Origin: Micromonospora wenchangensis
GTDB taxonomy: Bacteria; Actinomycetota; Actinomycetes; Mycobacteriales; Micromonosporaceae
Direction: 5' to 3'
Assembly (NCBI RefSeq): GCF_002210435.1
Contig: NZ_MZMV01000013.1
Coordinates: 62,001 to 126,000, forward strand
Length of the DNA: 64,000 nt
The position numbers and the translations under genes are program-made. Of this stretch, positions 8,170 through 15,409 are shown one piece after another. Every line of letters starts with the position of its first letter. Within the stretch, counting starts at the first letter, position 1. The notes beneath the pieces are model-generated. The model was given only the letters and a program-made list of their open reading frames with translations. It did no database searches and was not told where the DNA came from.

Positions 8170-10112
8170 CCGCCGCCGACCGTGCCGCCCGCCGCCTGCG
8201 GGCCGTCGACACCGCCGCCGGCGGACTCGCCCTCGACCTCGGCCTCTACCTGCTCTCCGCGATCTTCGCCGCCGTCACCGCCGCCACCTCCACCCTGCCG
8301 CCGCACCGGGCCTGGGGCGGCCCCGCCGCCGTCGGCTACCTCGCCGCGACCATCCTGGTCGCCGCCCAGTTCCTCCTCCGCCACCACCGACCCCGGCTGG
8401 CCGGCACCACCGCCCGCGCCGTGGTCACCGGCCTCACCTGGGCCGGCACCGCCCTGCTCCCGCTGACCGTGCAGGCCGGGCAACGGGCCGCCGGACGCAC
8501 CGACCGGGCCCAGGAGGAGGTGGTGGTGGTCGAACAGGCCGGCATCCGGCTCGCCGAGCACGGCACCCCCTACCTCGGACCGGACGCCATCGCCGCGCTG
8601 CCCGCCGACGAACGGCTGCTCGGCTACACCCCCTACCAGCCGGGAATGGCGTTGTTCGGGCTGCCCCGGGCCGCCGCCGACACCTGGTGGACCGACTCCC
8701 GCATCTGGTTCGCGCTGGTCACCGCCGCAGCCCTGGCATGGGCCGTGGTCGCGCTGCGCCGTCCCGCCCCGACCACCGGCGGACGGGCCGGGGCACCGGC
8801 GGTGCTACGCGGCGTGCAGGCCGCGACCGTCCTGCCGATCTGCGCGCTCACCCTCGCCACCGGCGGCGACGACCTACCCGTACTCGCGCTCTGCCTGCTG
8901 GCGCTGGCGTTCGCCGCCACCGGTCGACCCGGCGGGGCCGGGCTGGCGGTCGGGCTGGCCGGCGCGTTGAAGCTGTTCGCCTGGCCGGTCGCGCTGGTCC
9001 TGATCTTCTGGGGCACGACCCGCCGGGCCGGGCTGCGGGTGGCGGCCGGCGCCCTCGGGCTGCCCGCCCTCGCCCTGCTCCCCGCCCTGCTGGTCGACCG
9101 GGACGCGCTGGTGGAGAACGTGCTCCGCTTCCCCCTCGGCCACGGCCAGGTCACCAGCCCCGCCCAGTCCCCGTTCCCCGGCCACCTGATCGCCACCGCC
9201 CTGCCCGGCGGCCGGATCGTCGCCGCCGCGCTGCTCGTCGCCATCGGCGGCGCGATCGCCGTCCGGCTCGTCCGCCGCCCGCCCCGCACCGCCGCCACCA
9301 CCGCACTGGTCTGCGGGTACGGCCTGCTCGCCGCGATCCTGCTGATGCCGACCACCCGCTTCGGCTACCTGCTCTACCCGATCGCCCTGCTGGCCTGGGC
9401 CGCCGCCCTCACCACCCGCCCGGCACCGGTTCCGCCGAGTTCCCGGCACACCCCGCCCGCAGGGCGTAGACCTGAGGACATGAGCAGCTACCGCGACCGC
9501 GCCGACGCCGGCCGTCGACTCGCCGAACGGCTCACCGCGCTGGCCGGTCGACCCGACGTCGTCGTGCTCGGCCTGGTACGCGGCGGGGTGCCGGTGGCCC
9601 GGGTCGTCGCCGACCGGCTCGGCGTACCGCTCGACGTGCTGGTGGTCCGCAAGCTCGGCCTGCCCGGGGCACCCGAGGTGGCCTTCGGCGCGCTCGGCCC
9701 CGGCGGGGTCCGGGTCCTCAACGACCAGGTCGCCGCCCCGCTCGACCCGGCCGACCGCGCCGAGGTGCAACGCCGTGAACAGGCCGAACTCGACCGCCGG
9801 GAGGCCCGTTACCGGCACGGTCGACCCCCGCTCGACCTGACCGGACGTACCGCCCTGATCGTCGACGACGGGCTGGCCACCGGCGCGACCGCCCGCGCGG
9901 CCGTGCAGGTCGCCCGGCGGCTCGGCGCCGGGCGGGTCGTGGTCGCGGTGCCGGTCGGCGCGCAGCAGGCGTACGAGATGCTCGCCGCCGAGGCCGACGA
10001 GGTGGTCTGCCCGCAGCACCCGGTCGGCTTCACCGCGGTCAGCGCCCACTACGACGACTTCCACGAGGTCGACGACGACGAGGTGACCTCGGCGCTGATC
10101 GCCACCGCCTGA
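8166..10112 (+). CDS. GT87-like membrane protein continuous in frame with a phosphoribosyltransferase
   Basis: 648 codons without a stop from GTG 8166, which overlaps the previous TGA. Residues 1-420 form a polytopic membrane protein with about ten helices and features of GT87/DUF2029 proteins ('GIRLAEHGTPYLGP', 'YTPYQPGMALFGLP', 'GLAGALKLFAWPVALV'). After an Ala/Pro-rich linker ending 'PAGRRPED', residues 439-648 form a soluble type-I phosphoribosyltransferase domain (see the internal entry at 9480). Either this is a true fusion or the two genes are read in the same frame with the second initiating internally. The membrane half probably transfers sugars outside the cytoplasm; its acceptor is unknown. 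Confidence 0.7.
   Translation: MTAADRAARRLRAVDTAAGGLALDLGLYLLSAIFAAVTAATSTLPPHRAWGGPAAVGYLAATILVAAQFLLRHHRPRLAGTTARAVVTGLTWAGTALLPLTVQAGQRAAGRTDRAQEEVVVVEQAGIRLAEHGTPYLGPDAIAALPADERLLGYTPYQPGMALFGLPRAAADTWWTDSRIWFALVTAAALAWAVVALRRPAPTTGGRAGAPAVLRGVQAATVLPICALTLATGGDDLPVLALCLLALAFAATGRPGGAGLAVGLAGALKLFAWPVALVLIFWGTTRRAGLRVAAGALGLPALALLPALLVDRDALVENVLRFPLGHGQVTSPAQSPFPGHLIATALPGGRIVAAALLVAIGGAIAVRLVRRPPRTAATTALVCGYGLLAAILLMPTTRFGYLLYPIALLAWAAALTTRPAPVPPSSRHTPPAGRRPEDMSSYRDRADAGRRLAERLTALAGRPDVVVLGLVRGGVPVARVVADRLGVPLDVLVVRKLGLPGAPEVAFGALGPGGVRVLNDQVAAPLDPADRAEVQRREQAELDRREARYRHGRPPLDLTGRTALIVDDGLATGATARAAVQVARRLGAGRVVVAVPVGAQQAYEMLAAEADEVVCPQHPVGFTAVSAHYDDFHEVDDDEVTSALIATA
9480..10112 (+). CDS. 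Phosphoribosyltransferase (domain or internally initiated protein)
   Basis: ATG 9480 opens 'MSSYRDRADAGRRLAERL', the usual N-terminus of free-standing actinobacterial phosphoribosyltransferases, giving 210 aa. The PRPP-binding loop is 'ALIVDDGLATGATARAA'; 'LGLVRGGVPVARVVADRLGVPLDVLVVRKLGLPG' is the matching N-terminal segment. These proteins bind PRPP and a base, or act as regulatory PRTases; the substrate cannot be inferred. GAGG lies only 2 bases before the ATG, too close for a good ribosome-binding site, which makes it uncertain whether this is a separate product or the C-terminal domain of the 8166-10112 frame. Confidence 0.6.
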   Translation: MSSYRDRADAGRRLAERLTALAGRPDVVVLGLVRGGVPVARVVADRLGVPLDVLVVRKLGLPGAPEVAFGALGPGGVRVLNDQVAAPLDPADRAEVQRREQAELDRREARYRHGRPPLDLTGRTALIVDDGLATGATARAAVQVARRLGAGRVVVAVPVGAQQAYEMLAAEADEVVCPQHPVGFTAVSAHYDDFHEVDDDEVTSALIATA

Positions 10113-10141
10113 ATGCGGCACGGACCGGGTACCGTCGAGCG

Positions 10142-10567
10142 ATGCAGCTCACCTGTCCCAAGTGTCGCGGAGATATGCGCCAGTACGAGCGCAGCGGAGT
10201 CGTCATCGACCAGTGCGGCGAGTGCCGGGGGATCTTCCTGGACCGCGGCGAACTCGAAAAGCTGTTCGAGGCCGAGGCGAACTGGAACCGGCAGCGCAGC
10301 ACGGGCGCACCCGGCCAGCCGGGAGCCGTCCCCGGTCAGCAGCACGTCCAGGCGCCGGGCGGATACCCGCCGCCGCCCCCACCGCCGCCCGCCCCGAGCC
10401 ACCAGCCGGGCTACGGTGCCGTGCCGCCACCCCCGCCCCCGCCGGGTTACCCGCCGCAGCCCGCGTACGGCGGCCACGGTGGCTACGGCCACCCGCAACA
10501 CCACGGCTACCACGGCCACTACAAGCGCAAGAAGCACAAGGGTTTCCTCGACGAGATGTTCGGCTGA
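10142..10567 (+). CDS. zf-TFIIB (zinc-ribbon) protein with proline-rich tail
   Basis: 141 aa. The N-terminal ~45 residues are a zf-TFIIB zinc ribbon: 'LTCPKCRGDM' and 'IDQCGECRGIFLDRGELEKLF', with the four metal-binding cysteines of two CxxC knuckles. The middle (about 55-115) is low complexity, rich in Pro, Gly, His and Tyr with runs of prolines. The C-terminus is a basic patch 'HYKRKKHKGFLDEMFG' with a conserved-looking FLDEMF end. The function is unknown; such proteins may bind nucleic acid or act in assembly. The ATG at 10142 lies 29 bp after the previous stop. Confidence 0.85.
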   Translation: MQLTCPKCRGDMRQYERSGVVIDQCGECRGIFLDRGELEKLFEAEANWNRQRSTGAPGQPGAVPGQQHVQAPGGYPPPPPPPPAPSHQPGYGAVPPPPPPPGYPPQPAYGGHGGYGHPQHHGYHGHYKRKKHKGFLDEMFG

Positions 10568-10583
10568 CCGGTTCCGCCGACGG

Positions 10584-10613
10584 CCGGGCCGGGTCCTCCC
10601 GCGCCCGGCCCGG
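10584..10613. terminator. Stem-loop after zf-TFIIB gene
   Basis: Perfect 10-bp GC-only stem (10584-10593 with 10604-10613) and a 10-nt loop, 16 bp downstream of the stop codon. No T-run follows, as is common for actinomycete terminators. Confidence 0.6.
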
Positions 10614-10703
10614 TCCCGTCACCGCCGTCGGCCGCGCGGGGTTCCGGCAGTTGGTTTCCGGGTCCGGATGCCGGAGCATGCCGGGCGTGCGACGCTGCAC
10701 GGC

Positions 10704-11387
10704 ATGACGTTCGTCCGGCAGCACACCGCGTTGGCGCAGGCCTACGACGGCATCACCCGGGTGGTGGCCGACCTCGACGACGACGCTCTGCAACGCCCCA
10801 CCCGGTGTCGCGGCTGGGTCGTCGCCGACCTGCTCTTCCACCTGCTCTGCGACGCCCAACGGGCGCTGGTCACGCTGGCCAGCCCCGCCGACGGGCCGGC
10901 CGACACCGACGACGTCAGCTACTGGAGGTCGTTCCCGGCCGGTGCCGATCCCGACGCCGCGGCCCGGCACGCGTGGTGGGCCCGCCGCTCGGCCGCCGCC
11001 TTCGACCGGCCCACCGGCGTGGTCCGGATCTGGGCGGACACCGCCCCGGCTGCCGTTCGCGCGGCGGGTGCCGCCGACCCGCAGGGCTGCGTCACCACCC
11101 AGGGACACGTGCTGCGGGTGCCCGACTTCCTGGCCACGCTGACCACCGAGGCCGTCGTGCACCACCTCGACCTGGTGCCCGACCTGCCCGACGCGCCGCC
11201 GCCCGGTGCGCACGCCGTCGCCGTCGCCGTCGCCACCATGGACGGCCTGCTCAGTGACGACACCGTCCGGCCCGCCGACTGGGACGACCTGACATACCTG
11301 GGCAAGGCCACCGGTCGGGAGGCGCTGACCGACCGGGACCGGATGGCGTTGGGCGAGGCCGCCGGCTGGTTCCCGCTACTCGGCTGA
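10704..11387 (+). CDS. Maleylpyruvate isomerase N-terminal (DinB-like) domain protein
   Basis: 227 aa from ATG 10704. The N-terminal half matches the mycothiol-dependent maleylpyruvate isomerase/DinB-like four-helix fold: 'DLDDDALQRPTRCRGWVVADLLFHLLCDAQRAL' and later 'TTEAVVHHLDLVPDLP', the second carrying the paired His residues that, with an early His, bind metal. Members are metal-dependent, mycothiol-using transferases or isomerases of unknown substrate, found widely in actinobacteria. It stands alone and converges on dnaB (20-bp gap). Confidence 0.8.
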   Translation: MTFVRQHTALAQAYDGITRVVADLDDDALQRPTRCRGWVVADLLFHLLCDAQRALVTLASPADGPADTDDVSYWRSFPAGADPDAAARHAWWARRSAAAFDRPTGVVRIWADTAPAAVRAAGAADPQGCVTTQGHVLRVPDFLATLTTEAVVHHLDLVPDLPDAPPPGAHAVAVAVATMDGLLSDDTVRPADWDDLTYLGKATGREALTDRDRMALGEAAGWFPLLG

Positions 11388-11406
11388 GTCACCGGCCGGC
11401 GTCGGG

Positions 11407-14400
11407 TCAGACGATCGCCATGTCGACGAAGCGGGACAGGTGCAGTTGCGCCGCCACCGTGATCGAGTCGGTGGGCCCATTTCTGTGCTTGGCAACAATG
11501 AAATCCGCCTCTCCGGCGCGCGGCGACTCCTTGTCGTAGTAGTCGTCGCGGTGCAACAGGATGACGACGTCGGCGTCCTGCTCGATCGAGTTGTGGGTGG
11601 CGATGCCGTTGGCGATGAAGTTGTGGGTGCCGAGCACTGTCGCGTCGTAGACCTCTTGCTCACCGAGGGACTCGATCGAGGTGATCTCGTCCCAGAAGAT
11701 GTCGTTGGTGGCGTGCAGTTCGAGGTCGGCGGCGTCGAGCACCGAGGCGATCTTCGCCAGTCGGGATCGGCTCGGTGCGCGCTTCCACAGCGCACTGCCG
11801 CAGAACTGGGTGCCGATGGCCCGGGCGAACTCCCGGTGGCTCATACCCCGGTCCACCAGGACGTCCCGAACCCGGCTCCACACCTCGGTCGGTACCGTGT
11901 CGACGTTGGTGTTGCCCACGACCGTCTCCAGCACCGTGAGCAGCGCTTCACACTTCACGGCGCGCTCCCCGTGCACCCCGATCTCCCGCAGGAACCGCAG
12001 TTGGTCGTCCCGGCCCGAGATGTCGAGGGTGTACTGGGGACGGTGGTCAGCTACCGGAACGATTTTGAGGCGTGCGGTGATGCCGTACCGCAGGAGGAGC
12101 CGGGAGATGTCCTCAAGCATTCTGCGACTGGTGGAGGAGAAGTAGACACGCCCGCCCCTACCCGACTTGTTGACATGGACCGAGCCGTCGGTCGACCACA
12201 GGTGGCGCAGGAATAGCGTGACCTGTTCCTTGGGCATACTGAAGATCGCCTGCGGAATGAACTTCTCGTGCGAACGCAGCCCGAAGAGCCCCAGCCCGTC
12301 GAGCCATTCTGCAATCGGATTACGCCGTCCACGGGCCAGTCGGTACGGTGCGGGCAGCCGGAGCGTCGTGACCCGGGCGGCCTCGTACTCGTCCCGTACG
12401 GCGCTGATTCCGAAGTGCTTCGCGGCCTCGGCCACTGCCACCAGGTTTTCCTCGTCCCTGCTGGCGTACCGGATCGGCTGGCGTCTGACAAACGAACCGT
12501 CACCAAGCAGGTGCGCGAGCAGTACCACCTCCGCCTCCACCCACGGCCGGATCGCCAGCGGCGGGGGCAGGTGTCTCGGCGTAGCCAGCCGCGCTCCGAC
12601 AGCCAGCTCACCGAGCGGCACCCACCCGGCGAAGGTGAGGAAAGGATGGTTCGCAGTCGCGTCGATCTGCTTCCCCGACGCGAGGGTCAGCCGGAACACC
12701 TCGCGCCGACCGCTGGGGAAGACGTGCGTCATGGTCCGGGGCGAGTACCGCAGATTCTCGTCGAGCGCCCAGACCGGGATTTCCCTCGTCCCGGCCTTCA
12801 GCAGCTCGCCCATGGTGACTTCCGCATTGGTGTCGGCCCGGATCAGTCGGGTCTCCGCTGCCAGACAGCCCGACTCACGCAAATCGGACAATTGTGGTCG
12901 CTTGTCGGTGCGTTGCTCCGGGCCACGGTTGAGCTGGCTGACCGCGATCACCGGGCACTCGACCTCCTTGGCCAGCAGCTTCAGGCCACGGGACAGGTCC
13001 GCGACCTCCTGCTGACGGCTCTCGGTGCGCTTCGGTGAGGTCATCAGCTGGAGGTAGTCGACGACGATCATCTTGAGGTCGTGCTTCTGCTTGAGCCGCC
13101 GCGCCTTCGCCCGGATCTCCATCAGGTTCATGCTCGGGGTGTCGTCCACGAACAGCGGCGCCTCGCTGATCTCACCCATGCAGCGGGCCAGCTTGGTCCA
13201 GTCGTCGTCGGAGAGCTGACCGCTGCGCAGCACGTGCAGCGGGACCCGAGCCTCGGCCGAGAGGAGCCGCATGACGATCTCGACCTTGCTCATTTCCAGC
13301 GAGAAGATGGCGGCGGCCTGGTTGGCCCGGATCGCGGCGTTGCGGGCGAAGTCCATGCTGGCCGTGCTGTTGTGGGTGGGGATCATCGACCGGCCGGCCA
13401 GGTAGAGGTGGTCCGGGTTGTCGACGGTCACGCACCGCACCGGCACGCTGGCCACCGGGCGGACGTCCACCACGTACCGGACAGCCGGGTCGGTGCGCAG
13501 GCGGACGGCCTCGGCGGAAGCCCTGGGCTCCCGGCGGAAGACGGCGTCCGGGGTGGCGAAGGCGACCGTGTACGTCGTCCCGGTCCGGCCGGGTGCCGGC
13601 CGCTCGGTCAGCGTGCACCGGTAGCCGAGACCCACCACGAGTTCCCGCACGTCGCCGGCCAGCCGCCGCGAGGTCGAGGTGTACCGGTGCTCGCCGGTCG
13701 GGGTGAGGGTGCCGGCGGTGTCCATCAGCCCGGCGAGCAGCGCCCGACGTTGCGCCTCGGAGCCGCGCAGGTAGTCGCGGGGGATGTGCTTGTCCGCGAG
13801 GACACCGATCTCCCGCAGCGTCGTCAGGAAGGATGCGGCCAGGTGCCCCGGGTCGGCCCGGCCGTCGCCGAGCCAGCCACCCAGGCCGTACGGGGGGATG
13901 GGCACCGCCCGCTCGGGCAGTTGCAGGGGGGCGCAGGTGGCGACGGCGTGCCGGGGTCGTCCCTGCGGCCCGGTACGCAGCGTCGCCGCGATCTGCGCCG
14001 TGGTGAGCACGCCGTCCTCGGCCTCGGCGGGGCTCTGGGCCGCGTCGGACGGCGTACCGCCCGTCGCCGCGAGGGCCGGCTTGCGGGTGGTGGTCCGCCA
14101 CAGGTGCCCGGCGTCGGCGACGATCACGCTGCCGTCGGAGAACTCGACCTCGTAGCAGGGTCGCCCGTGCATCACGGCGAAGGCGGCGGTGACCGTGGTC
14201 GGCGTGCCGTCCGCGGCGAGCAGCCGGTCGCCGACCTCGACCTCGCCCATGGTGGTCCAGCCGTCCGGGGTGGGCAGCGGCGTGTCGAGCGCCAGCGCCT
14301 TACCGAGACCGGGGCGGCCGGCCACGATGATGAGCTGCCCCGGGTGCAGGCCGTTGAGCAGCCGGTCCAGGTCGGTGAAGCCGGTCGGCACCCCGGTCAT

Positions 14401-15021
14401 CACGCCGCCCTGCGCGCCGACCGCCTCGATCTCGTCCAGGGTGGGCTGGAGCATGTCGGCGAGCACCGCGAAGTCCTCGCTGACCCGCCGTTCGGTGATC
14501 TCGTAGACCGCCTGCTGGGCCAGGTCGACGACGTCGTCGACGTCCCGGCTGCCACCGGCGGCGGTGCCGTAGCCGAGCTGCACGATCCGGGTGCCCGCCT
14601 CGACGAGGCGGCGCAGCACGGCGCGTTCGCCGACGATCCGGGCGTAGTAGGAGGCGTTCGCCGCTGTCGGCACGGCCGCCATGCAGGTGTGCAGGTAGGG
14701 GGCGCCGCCGACCCGGGCGAGGTCCCCGGAGTCGGCCAGGGCCGCCGCGACGGTGATGCCGTCGGCGGGCTCACCGCGACCGTAGATGTCGAGGATCGCG
14801 TCGAAGATGGTGGCGTGGACGGGCCGGTAGAAGTCGGTGGACTTGAGGATCTCGACGACGTCGGCGATCGCGTCCTTGGAGAGCAGCATGCCGCCGAGGA
14901 CGCACTGCTCGGCGGCGACGTCCTGCGGTGGGGTCTTGTCGAACTGGCCGTCGCGGGGCGGCGGGGCGGACGACTGCCCCGCGACCCGGGGCTCCGCCCG
15001 CATGTCGTCGGTGATCGACAC
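11407..15021 (-). CDS. dnaB: Replicative DNA helicase DnaB with two inteins
   Basis: 1204 aa precursor; removing two inteins (310 and 426 aa) leaves 468 aa, the normal DnaB length. Host parts: N-terminal primase-binding domain ('PPQDVAAEQCVLGGMLL'), the RecA-like ATPase with its P-loop GRPGLGK|S split by intein 1 after K241, 'IFSLEMSK', Walker B 'LKMIVVDYLQLM', and 'SQLNRGPEQRTDKRPQLSDLRESG|SIEQDADVV' split by intein 2 after G718. DnaB is the hexameric replication-fork helicase, so both inteins must splice for the cell to replicate. Start GTG 15021 follows GGAGGGGG. It lies downstream of rpsF-ssb-rpsR-rplI, as in other actinobacteria, but with one opposing gene between. Confidence 0.97.
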   Translation of the reverse strand: MSITDDMRAEPRVAGQSSAPPPRDGQFDKTPPQDVAAEQCVLGGMLLSKDAIADVVEILKSTDFYRPVHATIFDAILDIYGRGEPADGITVAAALADSGDLARVGGAPYLHTCMAAVPTAANASYYARIVGERAVLRRLVEAGTRIVQLGYGTAAGGSRDVDDVVDLAQQAVYEITERRVSEDFAVLADMLQPTLDEIEAVGAQGGVMTGVPTGFTDLDRLLNGLHPGQLIIVAGRPGLGKALALDTPLPTPDGWTTMGEVEVGDRLLAADGTPTTVTAAFAVMHGRPCYEVEFSDGSVIVADAGHLWRTTTRKPALAATGGTPSDAAQSPAEAEDGVLTTAQIAATLRTGPQGRPRHAVATCAPLQLPERAVPIPPYGLGGWLGDGRADPGHLAASFLTTLREIGVLADKHIPRDYLRGSEAQRRALLAGLMDTAGTLTPTGEHRYTSTSRRLAGDVRELVVGLGYRCTLTERPAPGRTGTTYTVAFATPDAVFRREPRASAEAVRLRTDPAVRYVVDVRPVASVPVRCVTVDNPDHLYLAGRSMIPTHNSTASMDFARNAAIRANQAAAIFSLEMSKVEIVMRLLSAEARVPLHVLRSGQLSDDDWTKLARCMGEISEAPLFVDDTPSMNLMEIRAKARRLKQKHDLKMIVVDYLQLMTSPKRTESRQQEVADLSRGLKLLAKEVECPVIAVSQLNRGPEQRTDKRPQLSDLRESGCLAAETRLIRADTNAEVTMGELLKAGTREIPVWALDENLRYSPRTMTHVFPSGRREVFRLTLASGKQIDATANHPFLTFAGWVPLGELAVGARLATPRHLPPPLAIRPWVEAEVVLLAHLLGDGSFVRRQPIRYASRDEENLVAVAEAAKHFGISAVRDEYEAARVTTLRLPAPYRLARGRRNPIAEWLDGLGLFGLRSHEKFIPQAIFSMPKEQVTLFLRHLWSTDGSVHVNKSGRGGRVYFSSTSRRMLEDISRLLLRYGITARLKIVPVADHRPQYTLDISGRDDQLRFLREIGVHGERAVKCEALLTVLETVVGNTNVDTVPTEVWSRVRDVLVDRGMSHREFARAIGTQFCGSALWKRAPSRSRLAKIASVLDAADLELHATNDIFWDEITSIESLGEQEVYDATVLGTHNFIANGIATHNSIEQDADVVILLHRDDYYDKESPRAGEADFIVAKHRNGPTDSITVAAQLHLSRFVDMAIV
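11590..12867 (-). mobile_element. DnaB intein 2, class-1 type at RESG|S site with LAGLIDADG endonuclease
   Basis: Precursor residues 719-1144 (426 aa), inserted in 'LSDLRESG|SIEQDADV', the site used by the classical cyanobacterial DnaB intein. It has Cys719 as first residue, block B TxxH at T789-H792, and ends H1143-N1144 before S1145. Endonuclease motifs 'LLAHLLGDG' (834-842) and 'LFLRHLWSTDG' (936-946) are about 100 residues apart with the acidic residues kept, so homing activity is plausible. The DNA here appears less GC-rich than flanking dnaB, with more A/T-ending codons, suggesting later arrival. Confidence 0.92.
13369..14298 (-). mobile_element. DnaB intein 1, class-3 type at the P-loop, endonuclease degenerate
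   Basis: Precursor residues 242-551 (310 aa), inserted within the Walker A loop between K241 and S552. It starts with Ala, not Cys/Ser, and keeps the Trp-Cys-Thr triad of class-3 inteins: W308 in 'GHLW', C530 in 'VRCVTVD' and T549 in 'PTHN', ending H550-N551 before S552. LAGLIDADG-like motifs are at 379-387 ('GLGGWLGDG') and 429-437 ('LAGLMDTAG'), only about 40 residues apart where active enzymes have about 90-100. The homing endonuclease is therefore shortened and probably dead, while splicing residues look intact. Confidence 0.9.
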
Positions 15022-15409
15022 GGTTCCCCCTCCACAGCGTCGCGGTTGCCCCGGCGGTACGCCGGCGGTGACACCGTCCGGTCAGGTCGATCGGGGGGCC
15101 ATCGCGCGACCGGTCGGTGCCCCACGATACGGACCCCGAGGTCAGACCCTCAACCGGCGCGGTGGACGAGCCTCGGGACAACCTGTGGACGCGCGTGGAC
15201 AACCATGTGCGCAGCGTGTGCACAGCCTGTGGAAAACTGTGGGGGAATTCTGAGCATCAGCGCCGTGAGCTGCGGGTTCACTATCCACACCCTGTGGACG
15301 AATATTTTCCGGTAAGGCTCTTGGGTCGGTCTTCCCGTACTATCTCTGCGAAACGGCTACACCTGGACAGCGGATTGCACTTTCGGTTGAGAAGGGTCAC
15401 GCTCCGGCC
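15022..15409. other. Divergent promoter region of dnaB and the 549-aa gene
   Basis: 388 bp without a gene. The half nearer the rightward gene is relatively AT-rich (around 15275-15365) and should hold its promoter. The centre contains a cluster of near-consensus DnaA boxes, listed separately. Confidence 0.6.
15184..15301. promoter_or_regulatory. Cluster of near-consensus DnaA boxes upstream of dnaB
   Basis: One-mismatch copies of TGTGG(A/C)... boxes: CGTGGACAA 15194-15202, TGTGGAAAA 15228-15236, CTATCCACA 15281-15289 and TGTGGACGA 15293-15301, plus a two-mismatch copy at 15184-15192. None is perfect, so binding is a prediction. Confidence 0.45.
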
